Source: Treponema sp.
GTDB lineage: Bacteria > Spirochaetota > Spirochaetia > Treponematales > Treponemataceae
Assembly (NCBI GenBank): GCA_017935745.1
Contig: JAGBGX010000010.1
Location: 268,873 to 332,872 of the forward strand
DNA: 64,000 nt
Reading direction: 5' to 3'
Shown here: piece after piece, positions 57,287 through 64,000 of the stretch
Layout of the letters: the number at the start of each line of letters is the position of its first letter
Numbering within the stretch: position 1 is the first letter of the stretch
Notes under the pieces: model-generated
Told to the model about the DNA's origin: nothing
The model's database searches: none
Seen by the model: only the letters and a program-made list of their open reading frames with translations
Position numbers and translations under genes: made by a program

Positions 57287-58246
57287 ATGGGAAGCACCAG
57301 AAACGGAACAAAGGCGGCGGTCATCATCATCGCGATTGCAGCGGCGGCCGCGGCCATCTTTTTGATTTCACGGACGGGAAAGAAGGGCGGCGGCGCGGAC
57401 ATGAAGCGCGGCGGCGAGGAGACAGTGTTCACGGTGAGGTCTGCGGCGGCGGAAACAGCAGTGCTGACGGACTACGTGATTACAAACGGCGAGGTGGAGT
57501 CGCAGAGCTCCATTGAAGTGTTCCCCTCGATGGGCGGAAAGATTGCGGGGCTGAACGTAACGCTCGGCTCCCGCGTGCGCAAGGACGAGGTGATTGCGAC
57601 GGTTGATCCGTCCGAGCCGGGAACAACGTACTCGCTCAGCCCGGTGCTTGCTCCTATCGGCGGAAGCATTGTCTCCTCCCCGCTGAAAGTCGGCACGCAG
57701 GTGTATACGACGACTGCAATCACCATGATCGGCGACATCAACAATCTTCAGATTACCGCCCTGATTCCCGAGCGCTATGTCGCGGAGCTGAAGCCGGGGC
57801 TGAAGGCGGAAATTTCGCTTGAAGCGTATCCGGGCGTCATTTTTCCTGCGACGCTTTCGCGCGTTTCGCCCGTTGTGGACGCAGCCACGCGCACAAAGGA
57901 AGTCATCCTGCATTTCGACAGGAACGACAGCCGCGTGAACGCCGGAATGTTCGCCAAAATCAAGCTGTATACGACGCGGTATTCCGGGCAGATTGCTGTT
58001 CCGTCGGACGCGGTTGTGGCGCAGGACGAGGATTCCTACTTGTTCGTTGTGAACGATGACGGCACTGTTTCCCGGCGGACGGTGGCGCTCGGAAAGGCTG
58101 TTGACAGCCTTGTGCAGATAACGGCAGGACTTGCTCCCGGTGAGCGCGTGGTTGTGGAAGGCATGACGTCGCTTTCAGACGGCGCGCGGGTGAACGACAT
58201 TTCACAGCGGCCGCAGACGGAAGCCGGCGGGGAGACAGAAGAATGA
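57287..58246 (+). CDS. RND/HlyD-type periplasmic adaptor
   Basis: The 319-residue protein has an N-terminal membrane anchor (AAVIIIAIAAAAAAIFLIS). The lipoyl/barrel-sandwich region is VESQSSIEVFPSMGGKIAGL and RVRKDEVIATVDPSEPG, then SPVLAPIGGSIVSSPLKVGT; a beta-barrel (LQITALIPERYVAELKPGL) and a membrane-proximal domain (AGLAPGERVVVEGMTSLSDG) follow. No long helical hairpin is present, so this is a short adaptor. It overlaps the pump gene by four bases. Substrate unknown. Confidence 0.88.
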   Translation: MGSTRNGTKAAVIIIAIAAAAAAIFLISRTGKKGGGADMKRGGEETVFTVRSAAAETAVLTDYVITNGEVESQSSIEVFPSMGGKIAGLNVTLGSRVRKDEVIATVDPSEPGTTYSLSPVLAPIGGSIVSSPLKVGTQVYTTTAITMIGDINNLQITALIPERYVAELKPGLKAEISLEAYPGVIFPATLSRVSPVVDAATRTKEVILHFDRNDSRVNAGMFAKIKLYTTRYSGQIAVPSDAVVAQDEDSYLFVVNDDGTVSRRTVALGKAVDSLVQITAGLAPGERVVVEGMTSLSDGARVNDISQRPQTEAGGETEE

Positions 58247-61200
58247 GCTTGTCCAGAAAAACGCTCGACCACCCGGTCATGACGCTGATAGTCTTTGTAC
58301 TGCTCGGCGCGGTCGGACTGTTCACGTTGCGCAACGTTGCAATCGCGCTGATGCCCGACATCGACATTCCGTACATCATGGTTTCCACGACGTACCAGAA
58401 CGCAGGCCCGGAATCGATAGAAGAGACGGTTACGAAAGTGCTGGAAGGCTCGCTCATCAGCGTGAGCGGGCTCAAGGAGCTGACGTCGCGCTCGTCCGAA
58501 GGCGTCTCCATGATTTCCCTTGAATTCGACTACGGAACGGATCTGGATCTTGCCGTCTCGGACATCCGCGACAAAATAGACCGGGTGAAGCGCAGGCTGC
58601 CCGACGACGCCGATTCCCCGGTAATCCTGAAAATGGACACGGACTCCATGCCGATTATGCGCATCGCTGTCTATGGAAACCGCCCTGTCAACGAGCTGAA
58701 GAAATTTGCCGATGACAGCATCGCCGACTACATCGAGCAGGCCGACGGCGTTGCAGAAGTGAACGTGTACGGCGGACAGTCGGCGATTGTGCGCGTGGAG
58801 CTTGAGCAGAATCGCCTTGCAGCCTACGGATTCACCGTCGCGCAGATTTCGGCCGCGCTGGCAAAGCAGAACCTTGAGCTTGGCGGCGGAAAGCTTGACG
58901 AAGGCAGCCGCGAGTATATTGTCCGCACGACAGGCCAGTACGCGAGCGTGGACGAAATCAACAACGCCGTCATTGCAACGGTAAACGGCTACGATGTGCG
59001 GCTCAAGGACGTGGGGCGCGCGTTCCTCGGCTATGAGGACAAGGACAACGAAGTCTACATCAACGGGCAGACCGGCGTGTACCTTGCGGTTACCAAGCAG
59101 TCAGGCTCGAACACTGTCTCCGTTGCGAATTCCGTGTACGAAAAGATGGCGGAGCTTGAGCGGACGCTTCCCAAGGACATCACGCTGGAAATCATCCGCG
59201 ATGACACCGACTCAATCCGCGACACCATCAACATTCTGGCGGAGTCGGCGTGGCAGGGGCTTCTGCTTGCGGTCATCGTGCTGTTCATCTTCCTCCAGAA
59301 TTTCAAAAGCACCATCATCATTGCGATTTCAATTCCGCTTTCAATCATCATCACGCTGTTCGCCATGAGCCTGTTCGGAATCACACTGAACATGATGACG
59401 CTTACGGGCTTGATTCTGGGCGTCGGAATGATTGTCGATGCGTCCATCGTCATGATCGACAACATCTATTCGTACCGTATGCGCGGCGCGAAGCCCCGGA
59501 ACGCGGCTGTCCTCGGCTCGCAGGAAATGGTCGTCTCCGTTGTCTCGGGAAACCTGACGACCATCTGCGTGTTCGTGCCGTTCCTCCTGTTCATCAAGGA
59601 CCTTGAGATGATGGGGCAGATGTTCAAGGGAATCATCTTTACGATTGTGATTGCGCTCGTGTCGTCGCTGTTCGTGGCGATTTTCCTTGTTCCTGTCCTT
59701 GCCGGCGTGTTCCTGCCGATTTCAAGCCGCGCGGAAAAGCCGGTGACGAACCCGGTTCTGAAATTTCTGTACGGAGCGTTCCAGAAGGGAATGGACGTTG
59801 TAACCGCAGTCTACAAGCGCATTTTGAACGCCGCCCTGCACAACCGCGCGCCAGCAGTCGTGATTGCGCTGTGCGTGCTTGCGGTGTCTTTTGCGATTGT
59901 GCCGACGCTGACGGTAACGATGGTTCCTGCCGGAAACGACGATTCTGTAACGCTGAACATCACGATGCCGCTGGGAACTCCGCTTTCCGAAACGCAGATT
60001 GTCGCGCTCGCGTTTGAGGACATTGTGCGCAGCGAAGTGGAAGGCTACAAGTTCATCACCACGTCAGTCGGATCGGGCGGCCGCGGAACGCGCTATTCCT
60101 ACCGCGCGTCGGTGCAGGTTACGCTGCCGGATTCCGCCGAGCAGATTGACACGGCGGCTGACATTCAGCGCAAGCTGCGCGCGCACTTCAAGGATTTTGC
60201 GGGAGCGCGGTTTACGTTTGACGCGAACACGAGGCGGCAGATTGCGGGCGACGACATCGACATTGCAATCCGCTCGGACGATCTGGAGGCGGCGCTTGAC
60301 GTTGCGGACAAAGTGCAGGGCGTCATGGAGCAGATTGATTCCATTGGCGAAACTTCAATCGACACGGAGCGCGGACTTCCGCAGGTGGAAGTGGTGATAG
60401 ACCGCGACCGTGCGTATGCGTTCGGCGTGGACGTTTCCACTGTTGCAACGGAAATTTACTACGCCATCAACGGCGCGACTTCCTCAACGTTCCGCTCGGC
60501 AGGCGATGACTACGACATTGTTGTGATGTATCGGCCGGAAGACCGCAAGAGCATTACGGATCTCGACTCAATCTACGTGCGCGGAACAAACGGCATGGTG
60601 AGCGTCTCCAACTTTGCGAGCCTGAAGCGCGGGCTCGGTCCTGTCACCATCAGGCGCGAAAACCAGACGCGGATTGTCCACGTGACGGCGGAAATCATTT
60701 CGGACGAAAGCGCGAACGTTGTCGAGCAGATGATTCAGGACGGCATCGCAAATTCGTTCATCATTCCCGACAACGTGACGGTGAGCTACGAAGGCTCATG
60801 GCAGGAAATCGGCAAGCAGATGAAAGTCTACCTGACAATCATCATCATGGCAATCATCCTCGTGTTCGGCGTCATGGCGTCCACATACGAATCGTTCAAG
60901 GCGCCGCTCATCAACCTTGCGACAATTCCGTTCATGATTATCGGCGTGGCGGTGCTGTACAAAATCATGAACCAGCCGATTTCAATCATGGCGATGGTCG
61001 GCCTGATTATGCTCGTCGGAATCGTCGTCAACAACGGAATCATCCTTGTGGACTACACGAACCTGCTGCGCGACCGCGACATTCCGATGCACGAGGCGTG
61101 CCTTGAAGCTGGAACGAGCCGCCTGCGCCCGGTCCTGATGACGACGCTCACGACAATTCTCGGAATGCTGCCGATGTGCTTTGCTTCGGACGGGCAGGCG

Positions 61201-61407
61201 GCGATGATCCAGCCGATTGGAATTGCAGTTGTGGGCGGACTCACGTCGAGTACGTTCGTCACGCTGATTCTGATTCCCGTGCTGTATTCCATCGTGATGC
61301 GCAAAAAGCCGAAGGCGGCGCCGGCGGTGAAGATTGACTATTCGTGCGTTCTGCCGGAAGCGGATTCTGCCGATAATCGTGAAAAAGAGGGCGGAGACGG
61401 AAAATGA
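58243..61407 (+). CDS. RND-family efflux permease
   Basis: The 1054-residue inner-membrane pump has the AcrB-type plan: helix 1 (TLIVFVLLGAVGLFTL), large porter loop, helices 2-6 at about 335-480 (GLLLAVIVLFIFLQNFKS, GLILGVGMIVDASIVMIDNI with the proton-relay Asp), second porter loop, and helices 8-12 (VGIVVNNGIILVDYTNLLRD). GVGMIVDAS and ETGTSRLRPV-like EAGTSRLRPVLMTTLTT are family-typical. It uses proton motive force to export drugs, lipids or metabolites. The C-terminus overlaps the PG0541-like gene by four bases. Confidence 0.93.
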   Translation: MSLSRKTLDHPVMTLIVFVLLGAVGLFTLRNVAIALMPDIDIPYIMVSTTYQNAGPESIEETVTKVLEGSLISVSGLKELTSRSSEGVSMISLEFDYGTDLDLAVSDIRDKIDRVKRRLPDDADSPVILKMDTDSMPIMRIAVYGNRPVNELKKFADDSIADYIEQADGVAEVNVYGGQSAIVRVELEQNRLAAYGFTVAQISAALAKQNLELGGGKLDEGSREYIVRTTGQYASVDEINNAVIATVNGYDVRLKDVGRAFLGYEDKDNEVYINGQTGVYLAVTKQSGSNTVSVANSVYEKMAELERTLPKDITLEIIRDDTDSIRDTINILAESAWQGLLLAVIVLFIFLQNFKSTIIIAISIPLSIIITLFAMSLFGITLNMMTLTGLILGVGMIVDASIVMIDNIYSYRMRGAKPRNAAVLGSQEMVVSVVSGNLTTICVFVPFLLFIKDLEMMGQMFKGIIFTIVIALVSSLFVAIFLVPVLAGVFLPISSRAEKPVTNPVLKFLYGAFQKGMDVVTAVYKRILNAALHNRAPAVVIALCVLAVSFAIVPTLTVTMVPAGNDDSVTLNITMPLGTPLSETQIVALAFEDIVRSEVEGYKFITTSVGSGGRGTRYSYRASVQVTLPDSAEQIDTAADIQRKLRAHFKDFAGARFTFDANTRRQIAGDDIDIAIRSDDLEAALDVADKVQGVMEQIDSIGETSIDTERGLPQVEVVIDRDRAYAFGVDVSTVATEIYYAINGATSSTFRSAGDDYDIVVMYRPEDRKSITDLDSIYVRGTNGMVSVSNFASLKRGLGPVTIRRENQTRIVHVTAEIISDESANVVEQMIQDGIANSFIIPDNVTVSYEGSWQEIGKQMKVYLTIIIMAIILVFGVMASTYESFKAPLINLATIPFMIIGVAVLYKIMNQPISIMAMVGLIMLVGIVVNNGIILVDYTNLLRDRDIPMHEACLEAGTSRLRPVLMTTLTTILGMLPMCFASDGQAAMIQPIGIAVVGGLTSSTFVTLILIPVLYSIVMRKKPKAAPAVKIDYSCVLPEADSADNREKEGGDGK

Positions 61408-61703
61408 ACAGGAACTACAGGATAGAAATCATTTCGAACCAGTCCGTGCAGGACGAAATCACGGAGCTTTTGGAGCAGGAAATCCCGGACATTGAGTACA
61501 CGGTGATTCCGACCGTGCACGGGCGCGGCCGCCGGGCGAAGAAGCTAGGAACGACGACGTGGCCGGAGCAGAATTTCGTGATGTTTGCGTACCTCGGCAG
61601 GGAGAACGCGCTCAAGGCGCGCGTCATCATCGATGCCGTAAAGAAGCGGTTTCCCGGCGAGGGCATTTCGATGTTCTGCTCGGAGGAAGTGGAGCCGCAG
61701 TGA
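61404..61703 (+). CDS. PG0541-family transporter-associated protein
   Basis: The 99-residue cytoplasmic protein has an alpha/beta pattern like PII-type regulators (YRIEIISNQSVQDEITELLE, IEYTVIPTVHGRGRRAKKLG, FVMFAYLGRENALKARVIID). Such proteins are found directly after RND pump genes. The role may be to regulate the pump by binding a small molecule, which is inference from the fold and gene order. Translation is coupled to the pump gene by a four-base overlap. Confidence 0.8.
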   Translation: MNRNYRIEIISNQSVQDEITELLEQEIPDIEYTVIPTVHGRGRRAKKLGTTTWPEQNFVMFAYLGRENALKARVIIDAVKKRFPGEGISMFCSEEVEPQ

Positions 61704-61744
61704 AATCTGCCGCGGACCAAGCGGAAAGCGCGCCGCCCGCCCGT

Positions 61745-61960
61745 TCAGCATGTCTTCATCGTCTTTCGGTATTCCTCTTTCACCTTGTCAATCGTCTTTC
61801 CGCCGATGCCGATATTGCTGTCGGGAAGCTCCTTGATCGTGGTAATGAAAAATTCCTGCGGCACGTTCATGATTTCAGACGACACTTCCGTCAGCCGCCT
61901 GATGAGCTGCTCCTTCTGCTCTTTCGACAGCGAGCCGCTTTCAACGGTGATATATGGCAT
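61745..61960 (-). CDS. 4-oxalocrotonate tautomerase family protein
   Basis: The 71-residue protein starts MPYITVESG, so Pro1 becomes the catalytic base after Met removal. SLSKEQKEQLIRRLTEVSSE and FFITTIKELPDSNIGIGG complete the beta-alpha-beta fold. The ATG at 61960 follows AAAGGAGGA, a strong Shine-Dalgarno, which rules out the longer frame to 62116. 4-OT proteins catalyse keto-enol shifts; the substrate is not known. It is followed by the end of the efflux operon on the opposite strand. Confidence 0.9.
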   Translation of the reverse strand: MPYITVESGSLSKEQKEQLIRRLTEVSSEIMNVPQEFFITTIKELPDSNIGIGGKTIDKVKEEYRKTMKTC

Positions 61961-62037
61961 TTTTGTTCCTCCTTTTGCTTTTGCTGTTCGTTTTCCCGGA
62001 AAAACGTGCGGAAACATACATTCCCGCACGCTCCGCG

Positions 62038-62667
62038 CTATTCCAGTTCCGCAATCCTGCCCGACTGAATCGCCGCAAGGTTTTTCCTGATCCGCTCTTC
62101 CGGTCCGTTCCACCACTGGAGCTTCAGCAGCCTTGAAATCACTTCGTCCGAGAACCGCTTCCGGATCGGCTTCGCAGGGACGCCGCCGACGATTGTGTAC
62201 GGCGGAACATCTTTTGTTACAACCGCCCGCGCGCCGATGACCGCTCCGTCGCCGACCGTAACGCCGCCCAGAATCACGGCTTCAAATCCGATCCAGACAT
62301 CGCTGCCGATTACGATGTCGCCCCTGTTGTCCCATGCGTCCGCAATATCTGCCGCGTCCAGTCCCCATTCCTCGAAAAATATCGGGAACGGATATGTCGA
62401 AAGCGAGCGCATCGTGTGGTTCGCGGATGCAAACAGGAACTTCGCGCCGCACGCAACCGAGCAGAACCTGCCGATTTTCAGCCTGTCTCCGTTTACCGGG
62501 TAGTGGTACAGGACGTTGTTCTTTTCAAAATCCCGCGGGTCGCGCATAAAGTCGTTGTACATCGTGTAGTCGCCGACCTCGATGCCGGCTTTTTTAACCA
62601 CGCTCTTCAGGTAGACCGTCTGCGCGTCTCCTGTCCGGGGATATATTTTGCCTTCCGATATAGCCAT
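62038..62667 (-). CDS. CatB/Vat-type xenobiotic or sugar acetyltransferase
   Basis: The 209-residue protein is a left-handed beta-helix (hexapeptide repeat) acetyltransferase. [20 protein letters not shown], the catalytic histidine in [10 protein letters not shown], and [20 protein letters not shown] plus [20 protein letters not shown] are the marks of the Vat/CatB family, which acetylates streptogramin or chloramphenicol, and of sugar acetyltransferases. [20 protein letters not shown] is the end of the helix. Sequence alone does not tell a resistance enzyme from a sugar one. GGAGG precedes the ATG. Confidence 0.88.
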   Translation of the reverse strand: MAISEGKIYPRTGDAQTVYLKSVVKKAGIEVGDYTMYNDFMRDPRDFEKNNVLYHYPVNGDRLKIGRFCSVACGAKFLFASANHTMRSLSTYPFPIFFEEWGLDAADIADAWDNRGDIVIGSDVWIGFEAVILGGVTVGDGAVIGARAVVTKDVPPYTIVGGVPAKPIRKRFSDEVISRLLKLQWWNGPEERIRKNLAAIQSGRIAELE

Positions 62668-62908
62668 CTTGAAATCCTCCGTGTTCTGATTAGTATGCGA
62701 CTATATCGGCTGCCGCAATGCAACGCTTCACTTCCTGCCTCCGCTGAATTCAGTTTCTGAGGAAAAGTATACTGCTTCCGCTCCGGATTTTCTACCGCAC
62801 GCCGAAAAGCACCGCGCAGAACCGGCTGCCACTGCCGCGCATCCCGGAAGTCGGACTGATAGACAATCCGCCGTCGCGCGCCCATACTTGTTCAAAAAAA
62901 CAAGGAAC
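62668..62908. other. intergenic stretch without a recognised gene
   Basis: Between the acetyltransferase start and the leader of the recombinase I see no convincing gene, RNA or repeat. A minus-strand frame (62792-62880) encodes ARDGGLSISPTSGMRGSGSR and FCAVLFGVR, which could be a gene remnant, but it has no start signal and I assign no family. Confidence 0.5.
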
Positions 62909-63060
62909 GTTTAAACACAGCCGCTTAAATAGCGCGACTGTGTTTAACAGCAGTTTGCCTTGCAAACTGCCTTGTTTACATGTCCGCTCACGCGGACGAA
63001 ATTGCAATCCTCGGAAGTTGAAACTTCCTGCGGTGTGCAATTTAAAGGAAGGCAAGAACC
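62909..63060 (+). promoter_or_regulatory. structured 5' leader before the recombinase gene
   Basis: A first stem TTAAACACAG/CTGTGTTTAA (62911-62920 with 62938-62947) is followed by GCAGTTTGC/GCAAACTGC around CTT, GTCCGC/GCGGAC, then an outer helix AAATTGCA/TGCAATTT (62999-63006 with 63036-63043) around GGAAGT/ACTTCC with a TGAA loop. AAAGGAAGG (63044-63052) follows as Shine-Dalgarno. Order and spacing match the leaders at 2524 and 11212. Confidence 0.8.
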
Positions 63061-63987
63061 ATGAACATTCTGAACAACCATATCGCAGAGTACATCGAAT
63101 ACTGCGAGTACCGGAAGCGTCTGGATTCCAAGACGTTGAAGGCCTACCGGATCGACCTGAATCAGTACGCAGCTTTCTGCGCCGGACGCTCCGGCTGCTT
63201 CGGCAGAGCCGCCGTGGATGATTTTATCACCAGCCTGCACAGGAAGTTCAAGCCCAAGACGGTCAGGCGCAAGATTGCAAGCCTGAAAGCGTTCTTCCGC
63301 CATCTGGAGTACCGGGAACTTCTGGCTGAAAATCCGTTCGTAAGGCTGGACATCCGCTTCCGGGAGGCAAAGCTTCTGCCGAAGACAATTCCCTTTCATT
63401 CCATACGGACGTTCCTGTCCGGGCTGTATGCGCAGAAGTCGCGGGCGGAATCCGGCTACCAGCTCCGCTGCTGCATCAGGGACATCGCCGTCGTCGAGCT
63501 GCTGTTCGCCACCGGGATGAGGATTTCCGAGCTGTGCTCGCTGAAACCGTCCGACATCGACCTTGAGAGCGGCAACATTCTGATTTACGGAAAGGGCGCC
63601 AAGGAACGGATCATCCAGATCGGCAATCAGGAAGTCATCGCCGCGCTGACGCTGTACCGGGAGACGTTCAGGAATGACATTGAGGCCTGCGGATATTTTT
63701 TCGTGAACCGCCTGCGCCGCAAACTGTCCGACCAGTCCGTCCGCCTTATGATAGACCATCACGCGAAGCGTTCCGGCATAAGCCAGCACATCACCCCGCA
63801 TATGTTCCGCCACTCATTCGCCACACTTTTGCTGGAGCAGGACGTTGACATCCGCTACATACAAAGAATGCTCGGCCACAGCTCCATCAGCACGACAGAA
63901 ATCTACACCCACGTGTCGAGCGCAAAGCAGAAGGACATCCTTACAAATAAGCACCCGAGGAATTTAATGGAGATGGATAAAGGATAA
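63061..63987 (+). CDS. tyrosine recombinase (XerC/D-like)
   Basis: The 308-residue protein has the complete catalytic set: Arg in FATGMRISELCSL, Lys in GKGAKERII, HxxR in THITPHMFRHSFATLLLEQD-type sequence (HMFRHS), His in LGHSSISTTEIYTHV and the nucleophile Tyr near residue 281. The N-terminal SAM-like domain (YIEYCEYRKRLDSKTLKAYR, KPKTVRRKIASLKAFFRHLE) binds DNA. Length and motifs fit XerC/D-like or phage-type integrases, and it lacks the extra insert of integron integrases. It carries the structured leader found before unrelated genes. The window ends 13 bases after its stop. Confidence 0.92.
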   Translation: MNILNNHIAEYIEYCEYRKRLDSKTLKAYRIDLNQYAAFCAGRSGCFGRAAVDDFITSLHRKFKPKTVRRKIASLKAFFRHLEYRELLAENPFVRLDIRFREAKLLPKTIPFHSIRTFLSGLYAQKSRAESGYQLRCCIRDIAVVELLFATGMRISELCSLKPSDIDLESGNILIYGKGAKERIIQIGNQEVIAALTLYRETFRNDIEACGYFFVNRLRRKLSDQSVRLMIDHHAKRSGISQHITPHMFRHSFATLLLEQDVDIRYIQRMLGHSSISTTEIYTHVSSAKQKDILTNKHPRNLMEMDKG

Positions 63988-64000
63988 TTGAAAGTTATCC

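Noticed and set aside
62792..63055. Diversity-generating retroelement variable protein end
   Set aside because: A minus-strand stretch rich in Arg and Gly looked similar at first, but there is no template repeat, reverse transcriptase or start signal.
62909..63060. Integron attC or attI site next to the recombinase
   Set aside because: The hairpins end in a Shine-Dalgarno and the same layout precedes five other unrelated genes. The recombinase lacks the insert typical of integron integrases.

Overview
The window looks like chromosomal DNA of a saccharolytic spirochaete of the genus Treponema. I infer this from spirochaete-style lipoproteins, a complete Lpt-type transport operon, CHASE2-cyclase/FecR modules, a pyruvate phosphate dikinase, galactan- and alpha-galactoside-degrading enzymes, a TTG start, tRNA genes without encoded CCA, and short G-tracts like those known from treponemes. 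Most of the window has moderate to high GC, interrupted by AT-richer patches (about 1-800, 13.5-14.1 kb, 25.3-26.3 kb, 39.8-41.4 kb, 43.2-44.3 kb) that hold accessory genes or repeats. The species is not determined.

Layout. 0-0.7 kb: end of a DUF3990 gene and a coupled small partner. 0.8-2.7 kb: a membrane protein joining an Hsp70-like substrate-binding domain to a LysM domain. 2.8-3.5 kb: tRNA-Ser(UGA), tRNA-Ser(GCU), tRNA-Arg(GCG), tRNA-Ser(GGA) and the SRP RNA. 3.5-7.5 kb (minus): tightly overlapping operon of polyprenyl synthase, TPR protein, RseC-like protein, LptC, LptA and LptB. 8.6-12.6 kb: double ABC ATPase, MTA/SAH nucleosidase and a POTRA/barrel protein. 12.6-14.1 kb: candidate small RNA, Hsp20 and a lipoprotein behind a G-tract promoter. 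14.3-18.2 kb: pyruvate phosphate dikinase with a histone H1-like tail, and a PHP phosphatase. 18.1-20.7 kb (minus): FabG, ketosynthase and DHFR operon. 21.2-28.2 kb (minus): sirtuin, Uup-type ABC-F protein, and a beta-1,4-galactan locus with two GH53 enzymes. 29-38.4 kb: ProA, PfkB kinase, envelope proteins with FecR, and a CHASE2 adenylate cyclase. 38.4-44 kb: SPFH/NfeD pair, AT-rich accessory genes, PepSY-like proteins and a 21-bp-period repeat. 44.4-55.6 kb: patatin/barrel protein, M15 peptidase, GH36 alpha-galactosidase, initiator tRNA, Tex, ZIP transporter and a chemoreceptor. 55.8-61.7 kb: a TolC/adaptor/RND/PG0541 efflux operon. 61.7-64 kb: 4-OT, a CatB/Vat-type acetyltransferase and a tyrosine recombinase.

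Themes. The GH53 enzymes (one with the beta-1,4-galactan-binding CBM61) and the GH36 enzyme point to use of pectic galactan and raffinose-type sugars. Envelope genes dominate.

The most unusual observations are four. (1) A recurring multi-hairpin leader ends in a Shine-Dalgarno and lies directly before the start codons of at least six unrelated genes. It comes in two sequence subfamilies, with compensatory stem changes and often a UGAA tetraloop. (2) A GH53 lipoprotein is apparently circularly permuted. (3) Two G8 tracts, one between promoter boxes and one inside a lipoprotein gene of the galactan locus, look phase-variable. (4) An orphan Hsp70 substrate-binding domain is joined to LysM. All functional statements come from reading the sequence and from family knowledge; no search was run.
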